Assembly: GCA_016706365.1 (NCBI GenBank)
Contig: JADJJU010000001.1
Coordinates: forward strand, 335,001-399,000
DNA: 64,000 nt
Source: Saprospiraceae bacterium
Lineage (GTDB): Bacteria; Bacteroidota; Bacteroidia; Chitinophagales; Saprospiraceae
Direction of reading: 5' to 3'
The position numbers were made by a program, and so were the translations under genes. The notes under the pieces were generated by a model. The model did not search any database. It was not told the origin of the DNA and saw only the letters and a list, made by a program, of their open reading frames with translations. Below, one piece after another: positions 56,271 through 64,000 of the stretch; position 1 is the stretch's first letter, and each line of letters begins with the position of its first letter.

Positions 56271-56723
56271 TTATCCTCTGAATCTGTCCAGCAGATCACT
56301 TAAAATTCCTGCTTCCTCTTCTGTCAGAAAAATTTCTTCTGACCTGCTTTTTTGCATTTCAGCAGAAGCTTTTACTAATACATCCATACCTTTTTCAGTG
56401 ATGGATATCTCTACCTGACGGCGATCATTAGGGCATTCGATTCTTTCTACCAGTCCTTTAGCTTTTAATTTGTCGACCAGTCTGCTGGCATTTGACATTC
56501 TGTCAAGCATTCTCTCTGTCAGGTACTTTATACTTGCAGTTTTAGGATGTCTTCCTTTCAAAATCCTCAGAATATTATATTGCGGCGGACTTATTCCATA
56601 AGGCTTTAACATCTGAGTAGTTGCTGCATCAATAACTGAAGCCGTATACAATACATTTACCTGCGCTTTATGCATGTTACTTTGAAATTTTAACTGTTGA
56701 ATGGCTTCCTCAATTGTTTGCAT
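56271..56723 (-). CDS. MarR-family transcriptional regulator
   Basis: A 150-residue winged-helix repressor. The recognition region (PPQYNILRILKGR, then SIKYLTERMLDRMSNASRLVDKLKAKGLVERI) and wing (CPNDRRQVEISITEKG) are clear, with dimerisation helices at both ends. It is transcribed into yceI. A 12-base perfect palindrome lies 12 bases upstream of its start, within a putative promoter, which suggests negative autoregulation. Ligand unknown. Confidence 0.92.
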   Translation of the reverse strand: MQTIEEAIQQLKFQSNMHKAQVNVLYTASVIDAATTQMLKPYGISPPQYNILRILKGRHPKTASIKYLTERMLDRMSNASRLVDKLKAKGLVERIECPNDRRQVEISITEKGMDVLVKASAEMQKSRSEEIFLTEEEAGILSDLLDRFRG

Positions 56724-56727
56724 GACA

Positions 56728-56776
56728 CAAATGTATGTATATACATCTAATGTAACAACAAATGATGTATATATTA
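56728..56776 (-). promoter_or_regulatory. Promoter and likely MarR operator upstream of marR-yceI
   Basis: On the minus strand a TACATTTG box (56728-56735) matches TAnnTTTG. Adjacent and upstream of it lies ATGTATATACAT (56735-56746, perfect palindrome), with a degenerate second copy, ATGTATATATTA, at 56765-56776. A MarR dimer bound there would block the promoter. The box is only a few bases from the ATG, so the message would have a very short leader. Confidence 0.55.
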
Positions 56777-56914
56777 TGATTTATTTAACAATTGAGTAAA
56801 AGTTATATGCCTTCACCTGCATATATCATAGAGTAAGACTCTGTGATAAACGAATCCTTGTGAACGATGATGCATTGTTCACAAGGATTAGAAATAAGTA
56901 GATTTTGAAGTCAA

Positions 56915-58381
56915 TCAATAAGCCCTTGCAAAAAGGACCCTTTGTGTGGAAGGCTCTCCGGTAAGTACGCATTTACCAGCCTCTGGCTTGCTATCCAGTG
57001 GTATACATCTCGCTGTTGCTTTGCTGAGTTCTTTGATGCGCTTCTCTGTTTCTACTGTACCGTCCCAATGAGCCAGTACAAAACCACCCTTCTCATCCAA
57101 AACTCTTTGAAATTCATCGAAGTCATCCACAGAAGTGATCATCTCATCACGATATTTTTTAGCTTTTTCAAACATGGAAGATTGAATATCAGCTAAAAGA
57201 TTCTCTACATAATCACCGATACCATCCAATGATACAGAAGTTTTTTCTTTGGTGTCTCTTCTCGCCACTTCAACCTGGTTCTGTTCCAGATCTCTCATAC
57301 CTAGTCCCAGACGGACCGGGATCCCTTTCATTTCATATTCAGCAAATTTGAAACCGGGACGGTTTCTTTCATCTGTATCGTATTTTACCGAAATTCCACG
57401 GCCCTTAAGATCCTTGATTATTTTATCCGCTGCATCTGCCAGTTCAGGAGTTGGTTTTGGTATTGGAACTATCACTACCTGCAGAGGAGCCAGTTTTGGA
57501 GGCAGAATTAGCCCTTCATCATCTGAGTGCGTCATAATCAATCCACCTATCAATCTGGTGGAAACGCCCCATGAAGTAGCCCAAACCAACTCCTCAGTAT
57601 TATGCTCAGTCATGAATTTTACATCAAATGCTTTAGCAAAGTTCTGACCCAGGAAGTGAGATGTACCTGCCTGCAATGCCTTTCCATCCTGCATTAATGC
57701 TTCAATTGTGTAAGTATCTTCTGCTCCGGCAAATCGTTCATTGGCAGTTTTAACACCTTTAATAACAGGCATTGCCATGAATTCTTCTGCAAATGTCGCA
57801 TAGATATCCAGCATCTGACGGGTTTCGATTACTGCTTCTTCTGCGGTTGCGTGAGCGGTATGGCCTTCCTGCCACAAAAATTCTGTTGTACGCAAGAACA
57901 GTCTGGTACGCATTTCCCAGCGGACGACATTTGCCCATTGATTGATCAGAATAGGAAGATCGCGATATGATTTGATCCAGTCCTTATATGCATCCCATAT
58001 AATAGTCTCGGAAGTAGGACGGACGATTAGTTCCTCTTCCAGCTTAGCCGAAGGATCAACAATCACACCTCCACCGTTTGGATCATTCATCAATCTGTAG
58101 TGTGTAATCACTGCACATTCCTTTGCAAACCCTTCGACGTGCGCGGCTTCTTTGCTTAAGAAACTCTTCGGTATGAAAAGTGGGAAGTAAGCATTCACAT
58201 GTCCCGTTTCTTTAAACATCTTATCTAACTGATCACGCATATTTTCCCAAATGGCATATCCATGAGGCTTAATAATCATGCAGCCTTTAACAGCTGAATG
58301 ATCCGCCAAACCTCCTTTGCGAACCAGGTCATTGTACCATTGTGAATAATCTTCAGATCTGGAAGTTATCTCCTTAGCCAT
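56915..58381 (-). CDS. proS: Prolyl-tRNA synthetase, type 3 (archaeal/eukaryal form)
   Basis: Class-II aminoacyl-tRNA synthetase charging tRNA-Pro in the cytoplasm. The 488-residue chain has motif 2 (RWEMRTRLFLRTTEFLWQEGHTAH) and an anticodon-binding domain. It also has the C-terminal zinc-like extension of the short prokaryote type 3 form (no editing insert), ending GEPSTQRVLFARAY. The long bacterial type with the INS domain would be about 570 residues, so this form is unambiguous. It is divergent from the low-complexity protein at 58579. Confidence 0.96.
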   Translation of the reverse strand: MAKEITSRSEDYSQWYNDLVRKGGLADHSAVKGCMIIKPHGYAIWENMRDQLDKMFKETGHVNAYFPLFIPKSFLSKEAAHVEGFAKECAVITHYRLMNDPNGGGVIVDPSAKLEEELIVRPTSETIIWDAYKDWIKSYRDLPILINQWANVVRWEMRTRLFLRTTEFLWQEGHTAHATAEEAVIETRQMLDIYATFAEEFMAMPVIKGVKTANERFAGAEDTYTIEALMQDGKALQAGTSHFLGQNFAKAFDVKFMTEHNTEELVWATSWGVSTRLIGGLIMTHSDDEGLILPPKLAPLQVVIVPIPKPTPELADAADKIIKDLKGRGISVKYDTDERNRPGFKFAEYEMKGIPVRLGLGMRDLEQNQVEVARRDTKEKTSVSLDGIGDYVENLLADIQSSMFEKAKKYRDEMITSVDDFDEFQRVLDEKGGFVLAHWDGTVETEKRIKELSKATARCIPLDSKPEAGKCVLTGEPSTQRVLFARAY

Positions 58382-58578
58382 TTGTATTGATGATTGTTAT
58401 GAATGAAACTATTTATGCTTGAAATCGTTGAATTAATAAGGACTTTTAGGGATTATGAAGAACTTTAACATAGCGTTTTTCAACCTTAAGCACCTATTAA
58501 CAGAAAAAGCGACCCAAAAGTAGTAATTTCGAACTATGTTAACTTAATAAATTACAGAACACTTTAAATAGTAGTAAT

Positions 58579-59919
58579 ATGCGGACCATAATGAAGAGCA
58601 AAAAGATTGGAGTGATGTTGGGGGTCATTGGTATGTTGAGTTTTCAGGCTGCAGCCCAGTTTGATGATTTATATTACAAACCCGGCAGCACAACTACCAC
58701 CACAACTACCACAACTACAACTTCGAGTTCGGGTTTAGGTAACAATACTGATAATGGATATGATTCAGAATATTTTGATTATGATGCTTATGAGTCTCAG
58801 GATTTCGAATATTCTTCACGTATCAGAAGATTCCAAAGACCTAATCCGGGATTTGGATTTTATGATCCATTCTTTGTAGACGTTTATTACTATGACCCAT
58901 TCTTCATGGGAGCCGGGGACATTTATGCCTACAATTCATTTTACAATCCCTGGAACAGATGGAACCGTTGGAACCGCTGGAATAGTTGGGGAGGAGGATG
59001 GGGTATGAATCCCTGGATGTCACCGTACTATGGTAGCCCTTCGATGGTCATCATCAACAACTACGGCTGGGGTGGTGGATGGAATAATGGTTGGGGTGGC
59101 GGAGGATTTGGATATTATGATCCATGGTGCCCCGGTTATGGCTGGAATGGAAACAATTATGGTGGATGGAACAATGGCTGGGGTGGTGGATGGAGCAATC
59201 CAATTGTAGACAATGGAGCGGGAGGAAGAGTATATGGCCCAAGAAGAAGTGGAGCAGTAAGCACAACTCAACGTTCAACTATCAGAAACACCTCACCTGC
59301 CCGTGATCCCAGAACTGGGTCTGTAGTGAATGGCATTAACACCAGAGAAAAACAAGCAGAAAATGTAACTGAAAGAGGTAATTCAAGATTCCTTGACCGT
59401 TCAGGAAATGCTGCAGAAGCATCAAGTGGTACCCGTACTAATCCCGTAAAGGAGTCAGCTTCAAACTCAAATGAAGTACCTCAAAGAAAATTCTTTAATG
59501 TGGAAAGAGCTAATCCTTCCAGGGAAACGACATCACCTACTAATAGAACACCTTCTAATACAAGACCTACTGAAGGAAGAGAGCCTGCCAATACCAGACC
59601 GAATACAAATACGAGAAGAAATGATGTGCCTTCAACCAGAGAGCAGCCTACACGCAATAACTCTAATGAACGTACTCAACCTTCCAGACAACAAAGACAG
59701 GAGAGTCGTCCAGAACCAAGAGAATCTTCTCCAAGAAGTAATTCCAGAGGTGGTGGATTTGATTCAGGAACTTCGCCTTCCCGCAGCAGCAGCCCTTCAT
59801 ACGATAGCGGTGGAAGCTCAAGATCATCCGGTAGTTCTTCAGGGTCATCAAGTGGAAGTTCCAGAAGTAGTAGCGGGTCTTCATCCAGCGGAAGCTCAAG
59901 GTCAGGTCGCGGGGGATAA
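58579..59919 (+). CDS. Low-complexity exported protein (Thr tract, WNR repeats, Gly/Trp- and Ser/Gly/Arg-rich)
   Basis: A 446-residue protein with a signal peptide (to about SFQAAAQ). Distinct zones follow: an 11-threonine run (codons 58690-58722), then an acidic/aromatic zone (YDSEYFDYDAYESQDFEYSS). A WNR repeat comes next (four 9-base units at 58951-58989), then a Gly/Trp/Asn-rich zone (WNNGWGGGGFGYY). An Arg/Thr/Asn/Pro linker leads to a terminal Ser/Gly/Arg zone. There is no catalytic fold. Such composition suits an intrinsically disordered surface or matrix protein. The codon usage looks like that of its neighbours, so it is not obviously foreign. A second ATG at 58591 could be the start. 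Confidence 0.65.
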   Translation: MRTIMKSKKIGVMLGVIGMLSFQAAAQFDDLYYKPGSTTTTTTTTTTTSSSGLGNNTDNGYDSEYFDYDAYESQDFEYSSRIRRFQRPNPGFGFYDPFFVDVYYYDPFFMGAGDIYAYNSFYNPWNRWNRWNRWNSWGGGWGMNPWMSPYYGSPSMVIINNYGWGGGWNNGWGGGGFGYYDPWCPGYGWNGNNYGGWNNGWGGGWSNPIVDNGAGGRVYGPRRSGAVSTTQRSTIRNTSPARDPRTGSVVNGINTREKQAENVTERGNSRFLDRSGNAAEASSGTRTNPVKESASNSNEVPQRKFFNVERANPSRETTSPTNRTPSNTRPTEGREPANTRPNTNTRRNDVPSTREQPTRNNSNERTQPSRQQRQESRPEPRESSPRSNSRGGGFDSGTSPSRSSSPSYDSGGSSRSSGSSSGSSSGSSRSSSGSSSSGSSRSGRGG

Positions 59920-59960
59920 AAAATAGAAAAATAAAGCAAGTTTGTTTGAAATATCAGAGA

Positions 59961-59986
59961 GGGGAAGTACGCATTTTGTACTCCCC
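59961..59986 (+). terminator. Intrinsic terminator of the low-complexity protein gene
   Basis: GGGGA pairs with TCCCC and, inside, GTAC with GTAC around a loop; TTTTCTTT follows. It starts 41 bases after the stop. Confidence 0.75.
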
Positions 59987-60112
59987 TTTTCTTTAGAAAG
60001 AAAGGATTTATCAGGAAAAGAAAGGATTAGTAAAGAGATTTATATTAACAATGATTTACGTAACTCCTTTGAAACAGCAGAAATAATGAATTTTGATTAA
60101 GTGAAATTAACC

Positions 60113-61594
60113 ATGAACAACATGAAATATATAATTCTGATTTTAAGTGTGTTTAGCGGCATTACATTGAGTGCACAGACATTTGTAGATGCATTGAGGT
60201 ACTCTCAATTTGATTTTGGAGGTTCAGCCAGATATCAGGGAACGGGAGGGGCTATGACAGCTTTGGGAGCTGACTTCACATCAATGTCAACTAATCCCGC
60301 AGGTTTAGCTGTTTTTAGAAAATCTGAACTCATGGTAACACCCTGGGTTGTTGGAACTACCACTTCCAGTACATTACAAGGATCAGGAAATGGCAGCCTT
60401 ACTGAGGAAGTTCTCAATTTCAGATTAGGTAATGCAGGATTAGTAATTGCAAGTAATCCGGGTGGAAAATGGACAACAGTTAATTTCGGAATCGGGCTCA
60501 ATCGCACAGCAGATTACCAGCAAGAATTTTACTTTAATGGCCGTGGTAACGGCAGTATTGTAGATAGATTCACTGCTGTTGCGGATGGATTGCAGCCTAA
60601 TGAACTGGATGATTTTGAGGGCGGATTGGCGTTTGATGCTGCAGCGATATATGGGCCAGATGCCGATGGCTTCTATTTTAGCGATATGAATTCTAATGCA
60701 AACCAGAATTATTCACTGACGAAATCTCAATTTGCGCGGCAAACCGGATATAGTAATGAACTGTCTTTTGGTCTGGCAGGTAATTACAATGAGAAATTAC
60801 TAATAGGTGTTTCTCTAAATGTGCCATTTGTAAGATTTACTTCAAACAAAGAATACATTGAAGAAGATCCAGGAAATGAAGTAACAGCCTTTAATAATTT
60901 ATCCTTTGAAGAACAACTTACAGCCAGTGGTTCAGGATTCAATGCAAAGCTGGGACTAATTTATCAACCCATTCATGAAGTAAGAATCGGAGCAAGTATT
61001 CATACACCTTCTTACCTGAAATTCACTGAAGCATTTACAAACAGTCTTAGTTATTCTTATACGGAAGAGGGGGGTTCACCTACCCTTGGCTCCGCAGATT
61101 CACCTGAGGGCTTTTTTGAGTACAGATTGCGTACACCCTGGAGGTATTCAGGAGGAGTGGGTACTATCATTAAAAGTTTTGGGTTTATTAGCGCAGATGT
61201 AGAATATGTGGATTATGGAAGCAGTTCTTTCAAATTCGTCAGCAGTAACATTGCAGATATTGAATACCAAAGAGAGTTGAATGATGCGGTGGATACAAGA
61301 CTGCAAGGAGCACTTAATTTAAGACTGGGAGCTGAATTAGCTCTTGACATTTGGAGAATTCGGGGGGGATACATGATGTACGGAAGCCCTTATGAAGGAG
61401 ATTCCAAATTCAATACAGGATTTAGTCTGGGTGCAGGTTTCAGAGCTAATAAATTCTATGTAGACCTGGCATATGTAAGAAGAGGATTTGATCAGATTTA
61501 TCAGGTTTATCAAATAGACGATGTCAACAAACCCAATGTAAATCAAGACATTGTAAGAAGTAATGTTGCTTTGACTGTTGGATTTAAAATATAA
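60113..61594 (+). CDS. OmpP1/FadL-like outer-membrane transport protein
   Basis: A 493-residue exported beta-barrel. The signal peptide ends at LSAQTF. The N-terminal plug-like region FGGSARYQGTGGAMTALGADFTSMSTNPAGLAVF is the FadL/OmpP1 hallmark (GGAMTALGAD...NPAGLA). A C-terminal barrel with long aromatic strands follows. FadL proteins move long-chain fatty acids or hydrophobic compounds across the outer membrane. I choose the ATG at 60113; a GTG at 60101 and an ATG at 60122 are alternatives. It precedes the tyrosine-catabolism genes by about 130 bases. Confidence 0.82.
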   Translation: MNNMKYIILILSVFSGITLSAQTFVDALRYSQFDFGGSARYQGTGGAMTALGADFTSMSTNPAGLAVFRKSELMVTPWVVGTTTSSTLQGSGNGSLTEEVLNFRLGNAGLVIASNPGGKWTTVNFGIGLNRTADYQQEFYFNGRGNGSIVDRFTAVADGLQPNELDDFEGGLAFDAAAIYGPDADGFYFSDMNSNANQNYSLTKSQFARQTGYSNELSFGLAGNYNEKLLIGVSLNVPFVRFTSNKEYIEEDPGNEVTAFNNLSFEEQLTASGSGFNAKLGLIYQPIHEVRIGASIHTPSYLKFTEAFTNSLSYSYTEEGGSPTLGSADSPEGFFEYRLRTPWRYSGGVGTIIKSFGFISADVEYVDYGSSSFKFVSSNIADIEYQRELNDAVDTRLQGALNLRLGAELALDIWRIRGGYMMYGSPYEGDSKFNTGFSLGAGFRANKFYVDLAYVRRGFDQIYQVYQIDDVNKPNVNQDIVRSNVALTVGFKI

Positions 61595-61631
61595 GAACAG
61601 GATGGATTTCGCTATTCTGGAACTAGTCTCT

Positions 61632-61650
61632 CACAAAAATAGATTTTGTG
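61632..61650. promoter_or_regulatory. Inverted repeat upstream of the homogentisate dioxygenase gene
   Basis: CACAAAA, 5-base spacer, TTTTGTG. It lies 41 bases upstream of the putative -33 promoter motif (61673). This suits an operator for a regulator of tyrosine catabolism; alternatively it is a weak terminator of the FadL-like gene (stop 37 bases earlier). Confidence 0.45.
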
Positions 61651-61672
61651 AAAACGGAATTTTGCAAAATAA

Positions 61673-61703
61673 TTGATTTTGGTAAAAATCAAATGTAATT
61701 TTG
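61673..61703 (+). promoter_or_regulatory. Putative promoter of the hmgA-hppD operon
   Basis: TTG (61673-61675), a 20-base spacer and TAATTTTG (61696-61703) match the Bacteroidota TTG/TAnnTTTG consensus. The ATG is 22 bases further on. Confidence 0.5.
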
Positions 61704-61725
61704 TGCGAGCTAATAAAACGCACTT

Positions 61726-62883
61726 ATGCACTATTATTCATTAGGCCAAATTCCTCCAAAAAGACACACTCAATTCAGAAAATCTGACGGCAGCCTTTAT
61801 CAGGAACAGTTATTTTCTACAGAGGGATTCAGTGATTTATATTCACTTATTTATCATAGCAACCCTCCAACTCAGATCGTTCAGGTAGGTGATCCAATAT
61901 CTGTTGCTCCAAAGAAAATCCACGACAAACAGCTAAAGCATCGTTGCCTTAAAGGTTTTCAATTGACGACTGAAAAAGATTATCTCAGCAGTCGCAAACC
62001 TGTTTTGGTTAACAATGATTGTTATATCAGTCTTGCCGCTCCGGAATCCGGTACAGGAGAAATATTCTTCAAGAATGCAGATGCTGATGAAGTTATCTTC
62101 ATTCATAAAGGAACCGGAGTACTTAAGACAATGTACGGGCAGATACCATTTGAATATGGCGATTATCTTGTGATACCCAGAGGAACAATTTATCAGATTG
62201 ATTTTGACGGAAAAGATAACCGTCTGTTAATAGTAGAATCAACTTCTCCTATCCTTACCCCAAAGAGATATAGAAATCAGTTTGGGCAATTGGCAGAGCA
62301 TTCGCCATTTTGCGAGCGGGATATCAGAAAACCTCAGGATCTGGAGACTATTGACAAGCAGGGAGAATTTGAATTGCATATCAAAAAGCAGGACAGCATT
62401 TATCCATATGTCTACCTCAACCATCCGTTTGATGTGATTGGGTGGGATGGTTTTTTGTTTCCTTACGCCTTTTCAATTCATAATTTTGAGCCAATTACTG
62501 GCAGAGTGCATCAACCACCTCCGGTTCATCAGACTTTTGAGACCCGGGGTTTTGTTATTTGCTCATTTGTGCCAAGACTATTTGATTATCACCCACTTTC
62601 AATTCCTGCACCATACAACCACAGCAACATTGACAGTGATGAAGTGTTATACTATGTAGATGGTGACTTTATGAGTCGCAAGAATGTAGAGCCGGGAATG
62701 ATTACTTTACATCCCGGGGGAATTCCTCATGGTCCTCATCCCGGAACAATTGAGAAAAGCATTGGTCAATTGGAAACACGTGAATTAGCAGTCATGATAG
62801 ATACATTCCGACCTCTGCTTATGACAGAATATGCAGCAGGAATCGAAGATCCTGATTATTACAAATCCTGGTTAACTCATTAA
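61726..62883 (+). CDS. hmgA: Homogentisate 1,2-dioxygenase (bacteroidete short type)
   Basis: Opens the aromatic ring of homogentisate to maleylacetoacetate in tyrosine/phenylalanine breakdown. The 385-residue cupin has the family pattern: KRHTQFRKSDGSLYQEQLFSTEGFSD at the start, a first cupin with EVIFIHKGTGVLKT, and a second with the iron-site region NHSNIDSDEVLYYVDGDF and LHPGGIPHGPHPG. It is shorter than the 430-residue proteobacterial/human enzyme, as is usual in this phylum. Followed after 15 bases by the gene for the enzyme that makes its substrate. Confidence 0.92.
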   Translation: MHYYSLGQIPPKRHTQFRKSDGSLYQEQLFSTEGFSDLYSLIYHSNPPTQIVQVGDPISVAPKKIHDKQLKHRCLKGFQLTTEKDYLSSRKPVLVNNDCYISLAAPESGTGEIFFKNADADEVIFIHKGTGVLKTMYGQIPFEYGDYLVIPRGTIYQIDFDGKDNRLLIVESTSPILTPKRYRNQFGQLAEHSPFCERDIRKPQDLETIDKQGEFELHIKKQDSIYPYVYLNHPFDVIGWDGFLFPYAFSIHNFEPITGRVHQPPPVHQTFETRGFVICSFVPRLFDYHPLSIPAPYNHSNIDSDEVLYYVDGDFMSRKNVEPGMITLHPGGIPHGPHPGTIEKSIGQLETRELAVMIDTFRPLLMTEYAAGIEDPDYYKSWLTH

Positions 62884-62898
62884 TTTAAAATATTTTTC

Positions 62899-64000
62899 AT
62901 GGATACTATTGTTCAACCTGTGGTTCAATCCAACACAGATACATTCCCTTTAAACGGAACAGATTACGTAGAATTTTATGTAGGAAATGCAAAGCAATCG
63001 GCATTGTATTATCAGGCATGCTTCGGCTATGAGCTGGTGGCTTACAAGGGCCCGGAAACCGGCTCCAGAAATGTAGTTTCATATGTCCTGCAGCAAAATA
63101 AAATCAGGCTTGTACTCAGCAGTGCCCTTCATTCTGATCACGAAATTGCCCGGCATGTAGCATTTCATGGAGATGGTGTAAAAGACCTTGCCCTTTGGGT
63201 AGATGACGCTGAAAAGGCTTATATGACTGCCCTGGATCGCGGTGCAGAATCTGCCAGACCCTTTGAGGAGATCGAGGATGAATTTGGAGTCATCAGAAGA
63301 GCATCTATAAAGACATATGGGGAGACGATCCACACTTTTGTTGAAAGAAAGAACTACCATGGGGCCTTCATGCCCGGCTTTGCGGCCAGATCGAGTACCC
63401 GTAAAGTAACACCTGTAGGTTTACAATTTGTAGATCATTGCGTTGGAAATGTGGAACTGGGTGATATGAATAAATGGGTTAAATTTTATCAGGATGTAAT
63501 GGGATTCAAACTATTAATCACATTTGACGATAAAGACATTTCAACAGAATATACAGCTCTGATGAGTAAGGTAGTTTCTAATGGTAATGGATATGTAAAA
63601 TTCCCAATCAATGAGCCGGCGAAAGGATTGAAAAAATCGCAAATAGAAGAATATCTGGATTTTTACAAATGCGGAGGAGTGCAGCATATAGCTGTTGCTA
63701 CCAATGATATATTACACACTGTCTCCACGCTTCGTGAGAATGGAGTTGATTTCCTGTATGTGCCTGAGAATTACTATGAGACAGTTTCTGAAAGGGTTGG
63801 GCCGATTGATGAAGACCTGGAAGCATTGAAAAAAATGAACATTCTGATCGACAGAGATGAGGATGGATATCTGCTTCAAATATTCACCAAGCCTGTTCAG
63901 GACAGACCTACAGTATTTTACGAAATCATTCAAAGAAAGGGAGCAAAGTCCTTCGGTAAAGGAAACTTCAAAGCTCTTTTTGAAGCTATTGAGAGAGAAC
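62899..64000 (+). CDS. hppD: 4-hydroxyphenylpyruvate dioxygenase, last few residues outside the window
   Basis: Converts 4-hydroxyphenylpyruvate to homogentisate, the substrate of the preceding gene product. The frame opens at the ATG at 62899 and runs to the window edge (367 codons of about 375-385). The iron ligands are visible: H181 in VDHCVGN, H263 in GGVQHIAVA and E342 in FYEIIQRKG, spaced as in the family. The chain reaches GKGNFKALFEAIERE, normally within 10-15 residues of the end. hmgA and hppD form an operon for tyrosine catabolism; further pathway genes may follow beyond the edge. Confidence 0.96.
   Translation, partial: MDTIVQPVVQSNTDTFPLNGTDYVEFYVGNAKQSALYYQACFGYELVAYKGPETGSRNVVSYVLQQNKIRLVLSSALHSDHEIARHVAFHGDGVKDLALWVDDAEKAYMTALDRGAESARPFEEIEDEFGVIRRASIKTYGETIHTFVERKNYHGAFMPGFAARSSTRKVTPVGLQFVDHCVGNVELGDMNKWVKFYQDVMGFKLLITFDDKDISTEYTALMSKVVSNGNGYVKFPINEPAKGLKKSQIEEYLDFYKCGGVQHIAVATNDILHTVSTLRENGVDFLYVPENYYETVSERVGPIDEDLEALKKMNILIDRDEDGYLLQIFTKPVQDRPTVFYEIIQRKGAKSFGKGNFKALFEAIERE

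Noticed and set aside
1..64000. tRNA or rRNA genes
   Set aside because: No GTTCRANNC T-loop with matching acceptor stem was seen on either strand during reading; a tRNA scan would be decisive.

Overview
The window is a chromosomal segment of a member of the phylum Bacteroidota. The evidence is in the proteins: type IX secretion (T9SS) C-terminal sorting domains, a PorV/PorQ-family protein, SprB repeats, a carboxypeptidase-regulatory TonB-dependent receptor, a DUF2723 (GT117) membrane protein, Omp28/TlpA proteins and a bacteroidete-type phytoene desaturase. A few promoters match the Bacteroidota form TTG...TAnnTTTG. By eye the DNA is AT-rich and uniform in style. The gene mix (large SprB mosaic surface protein, tyrosine catabolism, carotenoid gene) would suit Saprospiria or a cytophagal lineage, but that class-level guess is inference. 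No tRNA, rRNA, CRISPR array, phage or intact insertion sequence was seen.

Layout. 1-3.8 kb (minus): crtI (cut by the window edge), a small membrane protein, thiL, an RluA pseudouridine synthase and a DUF4834 protein, the last three overlapping. 3.9-16.5 kb (plus): DUF2723 glycosyltransferase-like protein, rpiB, M28 peptidase, a 1579-residue secreted metalloprotease with nine SprB repeats, then feoA-feoB. 16.5-23.3 kb (minus): secreted zinc metalloprotease, POT peptide transporter, and a tight DUF4230/DUF3108/LPG-synthase-like operon. 23.4-25 kb: ruvC (plus) converging on an HIT protein and greA. 25.1-34.1 kb (minus): a TonB receptor, a 1364-residue exported protein and a PorV-family protein that look like one surface module. 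34.2-46.9 kb: D-2-hydroxyacid dehydrogenase, clpB, a lipoprotein, a glutamate-cysteine-ligase/CBS fusion, a CxxCH-containing T9SS protein, a frameshifted acyltransferase, a class-III aminotransferase, a TPR lipoprotein and two tandem thioredoxin paralogues. 47.3-54.8 kb: ABC-F ATPase (frameshifted near its end), TlpA thioredoxin divergent from a DUF6029-like/Omp28 pair, and an S9 peptidase (frameshifted near its end). 54.85-55.6 kb is gene-free. 55.6-64 kb: yceI-marR, proS, a low-complexity exported protein, a FadL/OmpP1-like porin, and the tyrosine-catabolic pair homogentisate dioxygenase and HPPD (cut by the window edge).

The least explained material is intergenic. Two stretches (about 49.18-49.38 kb and 54.85-55.05 kb) consist of AACAGCC words alternating with 7- or 8-base tandem GTT-rich words, a structure like the heptanucleotide STRR arrays described in cyanobacteria. 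Both lie directly downstream of a plus-strand gene whose last ~80 codons are frameshifted. Pairs of short perfect hairpins occur at 47.07-47.11 kb and 55.10-55.17 kb. The strongest protein-level candidate for an undescribed system is the TonB receptor / exported giant protein / PorV-family trio.

Three genes carry single-base frameshifts (acyltransferase, ABC-F, S9 peptidase). Raw reads are needed to tell sequencing indels from real decay.
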